Origin: an uncultured Eubacterium sp.
GTDB taxonomy: Bacteria > Bacillota > Clostridia > Lachnospirales > Lachnospiraceae
Reading direction: 5' to 3'
Assembly (NCBI GenBank): GCA_902475415.1
Contig: CABRZK010000172.1
Coordinates: 1 to 5,572, forward strand
DNA: 5,572 nucleotides
Shown here: positions 1-5,572 of the stretch, in pieces
Layout: each line of letters opens with the position of its first letter
How positions within the stretch are numbered: the stretch's first letter is position 1
Position numbers and translations under genes: made by a program
The notes under the pieces: model-generated
The model's input: only the letters and a program-made list of their open reading frames with translations
Database searches by the model: none
Told to the model about the DNA's origin: nothing

Positions 1-621
1 GTTCACACAGATCTGTTTGAGAGTGCAGAAGAATATCTGTTCCAAGCAGAGCAGAATACCTATGATGTGATCTTTCTTGACATTTCCATGAGAGGGCAGA
101 ACGGCATGGAGCTTGCCAGAAAAATCCGTGAGAAAGAGAAGGATGTGGTTCTTGTTTTCGTGACATCGGATGCAAGTTATGTGTTCGATGGATATGAAGT
201 GGGCGCGTACCGTTATCTGATGAAGCCGGTGGATGAGAAGAAGCTGTGGGAGATTCTCGACTATGCCAGAATGCAGAGAGAGGTAGAGGAGGAGAACTAC
301 ATCCTTGTGAAAAAGGACAGCCAGTCTGTCCGTGTTAATTTAAATGATGTGCTTTATATGGAAGCACAGAAACATTATGTAAATCTATATCTGGAAGATC
401 AGGAAAGCATAAACATAAAAACCGTTTTCACGGAGTTACTTCATGAGATGCAGGAAAAATCGGACACCGTTCTTGCAACGCACCGAAGTTACGCAGTGAA
501 TATCGAGAAAGTTGTCCGGATTGGAAGAACGGAATGTGTACTTGCGGATGGCAGTGTCATTCCTGTCAGCAGAAGCTTCTATAAGGAAGTGAATGAAGCG
601 TTTATCAGATATCATCTGTAA
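1..621 (+). CDS. LytTR-family response regulator (5' end missing)
   Basis: Cytoplasmic transcription factor of a two-component system, activated by aspartate phosphorylation. The frame is open from base 1, so the gene starts upstream of the window; roughly 30-40 receiver-domain residues, including the acidic pair, are probably missing. An internal GTG at 67 is not the start, because receiver sequence continues upstream of it. The receiver domain shows the phosphoacceptor Asp (codon 79-81, in IFLDISM), the switch Thr/Ser (163-168, FVTSD) and the conserved Lys of YLMKP (223-225). From about base 295 to the end is a LytTR DNA-binding domain (YILVKKD, VLYMEAQKHYV, the typical THRSYAVN, and SRSFYKEV). 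AgrA/VirR-type regulators share this layout and bind direct repeats. The kinase gene follows 118 bp downstream and is the likely partner. Domain assignment is firm; target genes are unknown. Confidence 0.93.
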   Translation, partial: VHTDLFESAEEYLFQAEQNTYDVIFLDISMRGQNGMELARKIREKEKDVVLVFVTSDASYVFDGYEVGAYRYLMKPVDEKKLWEILDYARMQREVEEENYILVKKDSQSVRVNLNDVLYMEAQKHYVNLYLEDQESINIKTVFTELLHEMQEKSDTVLATHRSYAVNIEKVVRIGRTECVLADGSVIPVSRSFYKEVNEAFIRYHL

Positions 622-641
622 GGAGATTGAGTTAAGATACA

Positions 642-743
642 ATGAAATCTGGACCAAGATATAGTGACCAAGTAAGTGACTAAGTGAGTGACCAAGTCAA
701 AATGGTAAAAATTATAGAAAAAGAATCAGGAAAAAAATATTGA
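642..743 (+). other. Interrupted small reading frame ending in a TTGA overlap with the kinase start
   Basis: From ATG 642 the frame reads MKSGPRYSDQVSD and stops at TAA 681-683. It then stays open in the same frame from GTG 684 (or ATG 702) to TGA 741-743. The stop comes from a C-to-T difference in the middle repeat unit (TAA where the flanking units have CAA), so the unbroken version would be 33 codons with three SDQV units. The terminal TGA overlaps the kinase TTG as TTGA, which is a translational coupling geometry. Against coding: there is no well-placed Shine-Dalgarno for ATG 642 (the nearest, AGGAG at 621-625, is 16 nt away) or for ATG 702. It may be a decayed leader peptide or chance. 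Confidence 0.25.
663..698 (+). repeat. Three tandem 12-bp direct repeats, AGTGACCAAGTN
   Basis: The units are AGTGACCAAGTA (663-674), AGTGACTAAGTG (675-686) and AGTGACCAAGTC (687-698). A looser fourth copy of the core, GGACCAAGAT, lies at 651-660, out of the 12-bp register. The array fills much of the gap between the response regulator and kinase genes. Two readings are possible: binding sites on one helix face for a DNA-binding protein, possibly the LytTR regulator itself, or an in-frame repeat (Ser-Asp-Gln-Val) in a small decayed reading frame. The 8-mer AAGTGACT (674-681) recurs in the second repeat cluster near the end of the window. Confidence 0.75.
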
Positions 744-1468
744 ATACAACAGACATCATCCTTATATTTACAGCAGCTCTCCTGTTTCTGGCAGCCGCAT
801 CCATCCTGCTCCGCCTCGTCATAAAAACCTACTATGAGAAGAGCACGGAAGCCTACCAGAACAAGCTTATGAAAAATCAGATCGAAGAAGTGAATAATGT
901 ATACATGACCATGCGTGGCTGGCGGCATGACTATCACAACCACATGCAGTCGTTAAAAGCCTATCTTGCGATGGACGACATCAGTGAGGCAAGAGCGTAC
1001 CTTGATAAGCTGGAGACAGATTTAGATGACATCAATCTCCTGTTTGACACCGGAAATATCGGTGTGGATGCAATCTTGAATTCCAAAATCTCACTGGCAA
1101 TCCATAATGGCATCCCGGTCGATTACAAGGCAACGGTTCCGAAAGAAACGTCAGTGACAGACATAGACTTATGTGTTGTGATCGGAAACCTGATCGACAA
1201 TGCGGTGGAATCGTGCGAGAAAGTGCCAAAAGAGCAGCAGTTCATCCGCCTTTATATAGGACAGTTCAAGGAGCAACTTTATATTTCCGTGAGCAATGCC
1301 ACTAATGAGACCGTGCGCAAACTGGATGAGGAGTATATTACGCACAAGCGGGGCAATCATGGACATGGCTTGAAACGGATTAATCTGATTGTCGAAAAAT
1401 ATGATGGCTTTATCAATCGGAAAAATGAGGCAGGGGTCTTTGTGACGGAGATTATGCTGCCGCTGTAA
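740..1468 (+). CDS. Short GHKL-type sensor histidine kinase (AgrC-like catalytic region, one membrane segment)
   Basis: Membrane-anchored kinase, 242 aa, predicted to autophosphorylate on His and pass the phosphate to the LytTR regulator encoded just upstream. Residues 5-28 form one hydrophobic helix followed by positive charges (N-out, C-in). Residues 33-60 look like a helical linker. The phosphoacceptor motif is RHDYHNH (His63). The ATP-binding domain has an N box, GNLIDNAVESC (Asn150, Asn154), and a G box, HGHGLKRI (208-214). The order matches the HPK10/AgrC group, but AgrC proteins are usually above 400 aa with several membrane helices; here the sensor part is nearly absent. TTG 740 is the only start in frame, since the frame opens at 692 and has no ATG or GTG before the helix. 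Its ribosome site is poor (AGG 728-730), so translation may be coupled. The gene ends ahead of the terminator at 1502. Specific signal unknown. Confidence 0.9.
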   Translation: MNTTDIILIFTAALLFLAAASILLRLVIKTYYEKSTEAYQNKLMKNQIEEVNNVYMTMRGWRHDYHNHMQSLKAYLAMDDISEARAYLDKLETDLDDINLLFDTGNIGVDAILNSKISLAIHNGIPVDYKATVPKETSVTDIDLCVVIGNLIDNAVESCEKVPKEQQFIRLYIGQFKEQLYISVSNATNETVRKLDEEYITHKRGNHGHGLKRINLIVEKYDGFINRKNEAGVFVTEIMLPL

Positions 1469-1501
1469 GCAAAATGTTGTAGAAATTATTATTACCACTC
1501 G

Positions 1502-1532
1502 TGCACGGATTTTTGCAATCCGTGCATTTTTT
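1502..1532 (+). terminator. Intrinsic terminator after the kinase gene
   Basis: A perfect 10-bp stem, TGCACGGATT (1502-1511) with AATCCGTGCA (1517-1526), has a 5-nt loop and is followed directly by six T (1527-1532). It lies 33 bp after the kinase stop and should end the regulator-kinase transcript. The exporter genes would then need readthrough or their own promoter. Confidence 0.93.
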
Positions 1533-1542
1533 GTGCGTAACC

Positions 1543-1570
1543 GGAGGAATCTATGTTAGTCTTATCTTAA
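1543..1570 (+). promoter_or_regulatory. Possible translated leader: strong ribosome site with a 5-codon ORF (MLVLS)
   Basis: GGAGG (1543-1547) is well spaced, 5 nt before ATG 1553, but the frame it serves is only ATG TTA GTC TTA TCT TAA (1553-1570). The stop overlaps another ATG (TAATG, 1570-1572) that opens a 41-codon frame running into the first exporter gene in a different frame. The exporter's own ribosome site follows at 1597-1602. This may be a leader affecting exporter translation or mRNA stability. No alternative hairpin pair was identified, so function is only inferred. Confidence 0.3.
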
Positions 1571-1610
1571 TGAAAAAACAGAACAAAATTAAGTTTGGGG
1601 AGCAAGCAAC

Positions 1611-3416
1611 ATGTACAAAACAAAAAAATACACCCTCTGGAGCAATTTCAGATTCGTTTTTACTCCTGTATGGAAAGAAAAAAGAAGCTATATAAGAGAT
1701 ATGATAACCGGAATCATCCTGTCAGTGATCGTGCCGGTGATCGGTTCCATGTTAAGCGCACTGGTCGTTGGATTACTTGGAGAAAGCTTATCCGCAGTAA
1801 CGGTGATTGCAGCAATTCTCTCTGCATTTGTGGGTTATGCACTTGTGAATGCAGCGGATACGTATATCAGGCAAAAGCATGTCTATCATCACATAGAGGT
1901 GCGTTCCCAGCTTTTTATGAGGCAGTTTACAAAAAAAATCTGCGAGATACCACAAGAGCAGTATGAAGACCCGGAACTGAAACTTTTGCAGGAGAAAGCA
2001 TGTAACGCAGTCAGCTATAATAATGCAGGCGTTGAGGGCTTGCTGCGTGCGGTCTCTGCATTTGGAACCGGAGTGCTTGGTCTGTTCGTTTATATGGTGA
2101 TCGCAGGCTCCATTCATCCGGTGATCCTCTTGCTATTATTCGGGCTCTCCGTTATTGGTGCATTTTGTAACAGTCTGCCGGACTGGTATGAGAATAAAAT
2201 CAGGGATGAGAATGCCAGGGATGAGATGACGATGCAGTATATCGACCGGCTTTCTGATGATGCGATAAGCGGAAAGGATATCCGTGTTTTTGGGTTGAAA
2301 AAATGGATCATCGGGAAATATGGAATCGCGATCAAAAATACCAGAAGACGCAATGCGAAGAAGAATAGTATCGCATTTGCCGGAAAATCGTTGGAAACCA
2401 TTCTGACAGCGGGACGGGATCTGATCTGCTATCTGTACCTGATCAGCCAGTTGAAAAATGGAATGTCCCTGACGATGTTTGTATTCTATCTGGGAATCAT
2501 CGGAGGCTTTTCTACATGGTTTGCACAGGTGAGTGACAGTTTTGCGAAGATGAAATACTGTAGTGTCCATATCACAGATTTTCGGAATTTTCTGAATCTG
2601 GGCGAGGATGCGGGTGAGAAAAAGATTCCACAAAACCAGTTTAAGACAGTGAAAGTGGTGTTTGACCATGTGACCTTCTGCTATAAAGGTGCAGAAAAAC
2701 CGGTGTTAAATGACATTTCTTTTTCTTTAAAGAGTGGGGAACACAAGGCGTTAGTCGGATTAAATGGTGCTGGAAAGTCAACGCTTGTGAAATTAATATC
2801 AGGTCTGTATCTGCCGACAAAGGGAACGGTTTATGTCAATGGAATCGATACAAGGGAATTAGACCGGGAAGTTTATTACAGGCATGAGTCAGCTGTTTTT
2901 CAGGATACCTTTACTCTGGCCTATTCCGTGGCAGAAAATGTGGCACTTAACGAGCAGTGGGACGAGGAAAAAGTATGGGAATGTCTGGAAAAAGCAGGAC
3001 TTTCCCAGAAAGTGACAGCATTGCCGCAGGGGCTTTCTACCAATCTTGGAAAAGAATTAAGTCAGGATGGCGTGCGCCTTTCCGGTGGCGAGACGCAGAA
3101 GCTGCTTTTGGCAAGGGCATTATATCGTGATCCGTCCATAATCCTGCTGGACGAACCGACGGCAGCATTAGACGCACTGGCGGAGTCCGAAATTTATGAG
3201 ATCTATAACCGGACATTGGCGGATATCACAGCGCTGTTTATTTCACACAGGCTTGCTTCCACACGCTTCTGCGAAGAAATATTGCTTTTGTCCGATGGAA
3301 GGATCGCAGAATGTGGAAGCCACGAGGAGCTGATGGAGCAAAAAGGAAAATACTACGAACTGTTTTTAGTCCAGAGCAAATATTATGGAGAAGGAGGTGC
3401 GGCAGATGTCGATTAA
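1611..3416 (+). CDS. ABC exporter half-transporter, subunit 1 (membrane domain + ATPase)
   Basis: A 601-aa fused membrane/ATPase protein of the type I ABC exporter fold, predicted to work in the cytoplasmic membrane as a heterodimer with the next gene product. About six membrane helices are seen (near residues 31-57, 62-80, 148-168, 170-188, 264-283, 288-306), with a cytoplasmic KDIR motif (222-225) also present in the partner. The ATPase has Walker A GLNGAGKST (383-391, Lys389), Q-loop Gln431, signature LSGGE (490-494), Walker B ILLDE (Asp514, Glu515) and switch His546, all intact. There is no N-terminal C39 peptidase domain, so it is not a leader-cleaving bacteriocin exporter. Start: GGGGAG (1597-1602) lies 8 nt before ATG 1611, and a stop at 1590 rules out upstream starts. 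It overlaps the next gene by 11 nt. Substrate (peptide, drug or lipid) cannot be told from sequence. Confidence 0.93.
   Translation: MYKTKKYTLWSNFRFVFTPVWKEKRSYIRDMITGIILSVIVPVIGSMLSALVVGLLGESLSAVTVIAAILSAFVGYALVNAADTYIRQKHVYHHIEVRSQLFMRQFTKKICEIPQEQYEDPELKLLQEKACNAVSYNNAGVEGLLRAVSAFGTGVLGLFVYMVIAGSIHPVILLLLFGLSVIGAFCNSLPDWYENKIRDENARDEMTMQYIDRLSDDAISGKDIRVFGLKKWIIGKYGIAIKNTRRRNAKKNSIAFAGKSLETILTAGRDLICYLYLISQLKNGMSLTMFVFYLGIIGGFSTWFAQVSDSFAKMKYCSVHITDFRNFLNLGEDAGEKKIPQNQFKTVKVVFDHVTFCYKGAEKPVLNDISFSLKSGEHKALVGLNGAGKSTLVKLISGLYLPTKGTVYVNGIDTRELDREVYYRHESAVFQDTFTLAYSVAENVALNEQWDEEKVWECLEKAGLSQKVTALPQGLSTNLGKELSQDGVRLSGGETQKLLLARALYRDPSIILLDEPTAALDALAESEIYEIYNRTLADITALFISHRLASTRFCEEILLLSDGRIAECGSHEELMEQKGKYYELFLVQSKYYGEGGAADVD
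3392..3397 (+). promoter_or_regulatory. Ribosome binding site fixing the start of exporter subunit 2
   Basis: A perfect AGGAGG sits 8 nt before ATG 3406, inside the end of the first exporter gene. It lies downstream of the other in-frame ATG at 3385, so that longer start (7 extra residues) is very unlikely. The resulting 11-nt gene overlap (3406-3416) favours coupled, near-equal synthesis of the two subunits. Confidence 0.9.
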
Positions 3417-5232
3417 GGAGATGTGGAACTATCTGATTTTCCAGACGAAAGGATACAGACAGCTTGGTGCTGCAATCGTGGCTGGAGCGGTCTGCGGCGC
3501 AGGTATCTCTTATATCAACAGCATTCTCTATGCGAGGATCATTGACACTCTGCTGTTGGAACAATATACGACAGCGGTACATTATGTCTGGATCATGATA
3601 TTAGCAGTTCTTGTCGTACGGATGGTTTACATAATGTGCAATCAGATATTTGAACAATACGCAAGCCCAAGCCGCGATGAGACCAAAAGACGGACAGCAG
3701 AGAAGGCATTTTCCATGGAGTTTGAGGAGATTGAAAAAGAGGAAAATCAGATTGCCTTCCGGAGAACCAGAGGCGGAGCGAATGGGGCTGGCGATATTGA
3801 AACACAGTTGGACTCCATTTATAAATTTTTTACAGAATGTGTCAAAGTTCTGTTTGCGCTCGTGTTTCTTCTTATATTAATTGTACAGTCTATGCAGGGG
3901 CAGCATGTTGCAGCATGGAAAATATTCCTGATGACTGCATTGCTGGCAGGGATGTTTGCTTTTTCTTTCTGGGTAAATGTTCGTGTTTCTGACCGCATTG
4001 GGAAAAAACAGGTGGAACTCAATCATGAAAATGAGCGTATCAATTTTTTATATGGTTATCTGTTTAAAATCTTTACATCGGAGACGGCGGCGAAGGATAT
4101 CAGGCTTTATGGAATGCAGGATTATCTTTGTGGAAAAAATGAGACATGTATCAATGCATCATCCTATTTTTCAGAAGAAGGGATTTTCGAGGGAAAAAAT
4201 CAGGCAAAGTTTTCATTTGTTGTACAGCTTCTTGCTGGTTATATCTATGTCTATGTGGCGGTAATGGCGATGTCCGGTGCGGTGACGATCGGAGATGTGC
4301 TCATGTACTCCGGGGCGATTATAACCATGATGACCGGTGTGCAGAATGTCCTGATGCAGTATAACCAGATCAATTACCGCAATGAGTATCTGAAAACGTA
4401 TGAAGAATTTATCAATCGCCCGAACATGCATTACGACGGCACACTTCCAATCGAGAAGCGGGACGACAACGAGTATGAATTATCCTTCCGCAATGTGTCA
4501 TTCTGTTATCCGGGCACAGAAGATTATATTCTGAAAAATGTCAGTCTGGATTTTAAAATTGGGCAGAAAATGGCGCTTGTCGGTAGGAACGGAGCTGGAA
4601 AGACGACACTCATCAAGCTGCTTTTACGGCTTTATGAGCCGACCGAGGGAGAAATCTGCCTCAATGGAATCAATATTGAAAAATATGATTATGAGGAATA
4701 CATGCAGATTTTTTCCGTGGTGTTTCAGGATTTCAAGCTGTTTGCTTTTCCACTGGACGAAAATATCGCAGCAGGGGAGCAGGTTGATAAAGCGCGCTTA
4801 AAGCAGGTGCTTACTAAGATCGGTCTAAACGAATTTGCAGAGAGACTGCCGCAGAAGAAACGCACACTTTTGTATCAGGAAAATGGAGAGGGTGTCACAC
4901 CATCCGGCGGCGAGGCACAGAAAGTGGCGATTGCAAGAGCGCTGTATAAAAATGCACCGTTTGTCATTTTAGATGAGCCGACCGCAGCTTTGGATCCAAT
5001 TGCAGAAGCTGGAATCTATGAAAACTTCGACTCCCTTGTGGGAGAGAAAACAGCCGTTTACATTTCCCATCGCATGAGCAGCTGTAAATTCTGTGACCGG
5101 ATCGTTGTGCTTGATCATGGGGAGATTGCGGAGGAAGGGACGCATGAGCAGCTTCTGGAACAGAACGGGATTTATGCGAAGCTTTATCAGACACAGGCGG
5201 AGTATTATGTGACGGCACAGGCGGGAGCGTAA
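3406..5232 (+). CDS. ABC exporter half-transporter, subunit 2 (membrane domain + ATPase)
   Basis: A 608-aa ABC half-exporter, the probable partner of the preceding protein. Hydrophobic helices lie near residues 20-44, 58-77, 146-163, 172-192, 269-290 and 295-315. A cytoplasmic KDIR motif (230-233) matches that of subunit 1, implying the pair arose by duplication. The ATPase has Walker A GRNGAGKTT (393-401, Lys399), Q-loop Gln441, Walker B VILDE (Asp523, Glu524) and switch His555. Both subunits keep the catalytic Glu, so neither ATP site is obviously dead on that criterion. The signature reads PSGGE (499-503), with Pro in place of the usual Leu; this segment contributes to the site built around the partner's Walker A. 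No C39 domain. Start ATG 3406 is chosen by its AGGAGG. The gene is followed 16 bp later by a terminator and closes the operon. Substrate unknown. Confidence 0.93.
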   Translation: MSIKEMWNYLIFQTKGYRQLGAAIVAGAVCGAGISYINSILYARIIDTLLLEQYTTAVHYVWIMILAVLVVRMVYIMCNQIFEQYASPSRDETKRRTAEKAFSMEFEEIEKEENQIAFRRTRGGANGAGDIETQLDSIYKFFTECVKVLFALVFLLILIVQSMQGQHVAAWKIFLMTALLAGMFAFSFWVNVRVSDRIGKKQVELNHENERINFLYGYLFKIFTSETAAKDIRLYGMQDYLCGKNETCINASSYFSEEGIFEGKNQAKFSFVVQLLAGYIYVYVAVMAMSGAVTIGDVLMYSGAIITMMTGVQNVLMQYNQINYRNEYLKTYEEFINRPNMHYDGTLPIEKRDDNEYELSFRNVSFCYPGTEDYILKNVSLDFKIGQKMALVGRNGAGKTTLIKLLLRLYEPTEGEICLNGINIEKYDYEEYMQIFSVVFQDFKLFAFPLDENIAAGEQVDKARLKQVLTKIGLNEFAERLPQKKRTLLYQENGEGVTPSGGEAQKVAIARALYKNAPFVILDEPTAALDPIAEAGIYENFDSLVGEKTAVYISHRMSSCKFCDRIVVLDHGEIAEEGTHEQLLEQNGIYAKLYQTQAEYYVTAQAGA

Positions 5233-5248
5233 TATTTACAAACAGATT

Positions 5249-5293
5249 ATTTGACTATTTATGTTGACAGAAAGCATAAATAGTCAAATTTTT
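5249..5293 (+). terminator. Intrinsic terminator after the exporter operon
   Basis: A perfect 15-bp stem, ATTTGACTATTTATG (5249-5263) with CATAAATAGTCAAAT (5275-5289), has an 11-nt loop. The T run 5289-5293 begins at the last stem base. The stem is AT-rich but long. It starts 16 bp after the stop of exporter subunit 2 and separates the exporter operon from the repeat and promoter region downstream. Confidence 0.88.
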
Positions 5294-5377
5294 ATTACTG
5301 GGGTACCGGAAAATAGGATTGGGTTTGCCAGGGTATGGGAAGAATAGAACTGTACTTCAAAGTAAAATGAAATTTAA

Positions 5378-5428
5378 TTGAAGTGACTTTGAAGTTGACT
5401 TTGAAGTGACATTGAAGTGACTTTGAAG
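5378..5428 (+). repeat. Cluster of 11-12-bp direct repeats, TTGAAGTGACT
   Basis: Units are TTGAAGTGACT (5378-5388), TTGAAGTTGACT (5389-5400, one extra T), TTGAAGTGACA (5401-5411) and TTGAAGTGACT (5412-5422), then a partial TTGAAG (5423-5428). Starts are 11, 12, 11 and 11 bp apart, close to one helical turn. ACTTCAAAGT at 5354-5363 is the exact reverse complement of ACTTTGAAGT at 5386-5395, adding an inverted copy. The 11-bp period does not keep a reading frame, which favours a DNA-level role. The cluster ends about 70 bp upstream of the promoter's -35, a plausible activator position. Confidence 0.85.
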
Positions 5429-5498
5429 AGGTGTTGGAGAACCTGGCAGAAAATCAGTATCTGCACAATAAAAATATATAAAAATTCTCAGTAAAACA

Positions 5499-5526
5499 TT
5501 GCTTTTTTATGCATATATGCTATAAT
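5499..5526 (+). promoter_or_regulatory. Housekeeping-type promoter with extended -10
   Basis: A consensus -10 TATAAT (5521-5526) is preceded by TGC (5518-5520), giving an extended -10. A weak -35, TTGCTT (5499-5504), sits 16 bp upstream. The spacer contains the perfect 10-bp palindrome GCATATATGC (5511-5520), abutting the -10. Transcription would start near 5532-5534 and run out of the window to an unseen gene. Confidence 0.75.
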
Positions 5527-5528
5527 GA

Positions 5529-5542
5529 TTCCATCAATGGAA
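5529..5542. promoter_or_regulatory. Operator-like dyad at the expected transcription start
   Basis: TTCCATCAATGGAA has perfect 6-bp arms around a 2-bp centre and begins 2 bp after the -10 box, so it covers the predicted start point. This is the usual place for a repressor operator. As RNA its 2-nt loop would be too small, so a DNA site is more likely than a hairpin. The binding protein is unknown. Confidence 0.4.
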
Positions 5543-5572
5543 GCAAAAGTTCAGACATAATTGAATAAATGA

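Larger units (their letters stand above)
5233..5572. other. 340-bp non-coding region between operons
   Basis: No convincing gene is seen on either strand. From left to right it holds the exporter terminator (5249-5293), an unremarkable stretch (5294-5353), an inverted copy of the repeat core (5354-5363), the direct-repeat cluster (5378-5428), an AT-rich segment, and a promoter with two dyads (5499-5542). The window ends before any downstream start codon with a ribosome site. The region therefore looks like the control region of the next gene. Confidence 0.75.

Noticed and set aside
651..698. The repeat array as a CRISPR or mobile-element end
   Set aside because: Units are contiguous 12-mers with no spacers, and there are no terminal inverted repeats or transposase.
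436..943. Minus-strand frames at 436-657 and 680-943
   Set aside because: They lie antisense to the response regulator and kinase, with no ribosome site or recognisable protein features; shadows of real genes.
1570..1695. 41-codon frame with a Lys-rich start and one Cys, considered as a pheromone or bacteriocin precursor beside the exporter
   Set aside because: It has no ribosome site of its own, lacks a double-glycine or AgrD-like pattern, and two-thirds of it lies inside the exporter gene in another frame.
2136..2669. 177-codon minus-strand frame inside exporter subunit 1
   Set aside because: The + strand is clearly an ABC exporter here; the antisense frame has low-plausibility composition and no motif.
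3385..3405. Upstream in-frame ATG as the start of exporter subunit 2
   Set aside because: It would place the perfect AGGAGG inside the coding region, and there is no comparable ribosome site before 3385.
5264..5269. Consensus-like -35 TTGACA in the terminator loop
   Set aside because: No acceptable -10 lies 16-18 bp downstream, and the hexamer sits in the loop of a perfect hairpin.
5335..5370. 11-codon frame from ATG 5335
   Set aside because: No ribosome site and no sign of coding beyond a chance ATG.
5416..5481. Open frame through the last repeat, SDFEEVLENLAENQ..., considered as a gene remnant
   Set aside because: A stop lies just upstream at 5413-5415, the only start is GTG 5431, and about 20 codons are too few to call a remnant without a match.

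Overview
The window holds one co-oriented cassette on the + strand: a two-component regulator pair followed by a two-subunit ABC exporter. Gene order, moderate GC, strong AGGAGG/GGGGAG ribosome sites, and the LytTR plus short GHKL kinase combination suggest a gut Firmicute (Clostridia, Lachnospiraceae-like). This is inferred from style and protein families, not from a database match.

Layout: (1) 1-621, the 3' part of a LytTR response regulator whose start lies before the window. (2) 622-739, a 118-bp gap with a 12-bp direct repeat present three times and a small interrupted reading frame whose stop overlaps the next start as TTGA. (3) 740-1468, a short one-membrane-segment GHKL histidine kinase starting at TTG. 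(4) 1502-1532, a strong intrinsic terminator closing the regulatory operon. (5) 1533-1610, a short leader with a strong Shine-Dalgarno that serves only a 5-codon frame. (6) 1611-3416 and 3406-5232, two overlapping half-size ABC exporter genes, almost certainly the two halves of a heterodimer. (7) 5249-5293, a terminator with a perfect 15-bp stem. (8) 5294-5572, no gene; a second cluster of 11-12-bp direct repeats, then a good extended -10 promoter with a palindrome in its spacer and a dyad at the expected start site. This promoter should drive a gene beyond the window.

Working model: the kinase, which has almost no extracellular part, phosphorylates the LytTR regulator. The regulator controls the exporter and possibly neighbouring genes. 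The exporter subunits lack a C39 peptidase domain, and no peptide precursor, modification enzyme or immunity gene is visible, so the substrate is unknown. The two repeat clusters share the core AAGTGAC and lie on either side of the kinase-exporter block. They are the best candidates for binding sites of the cassette's own regulator, but this is a hypothesis.
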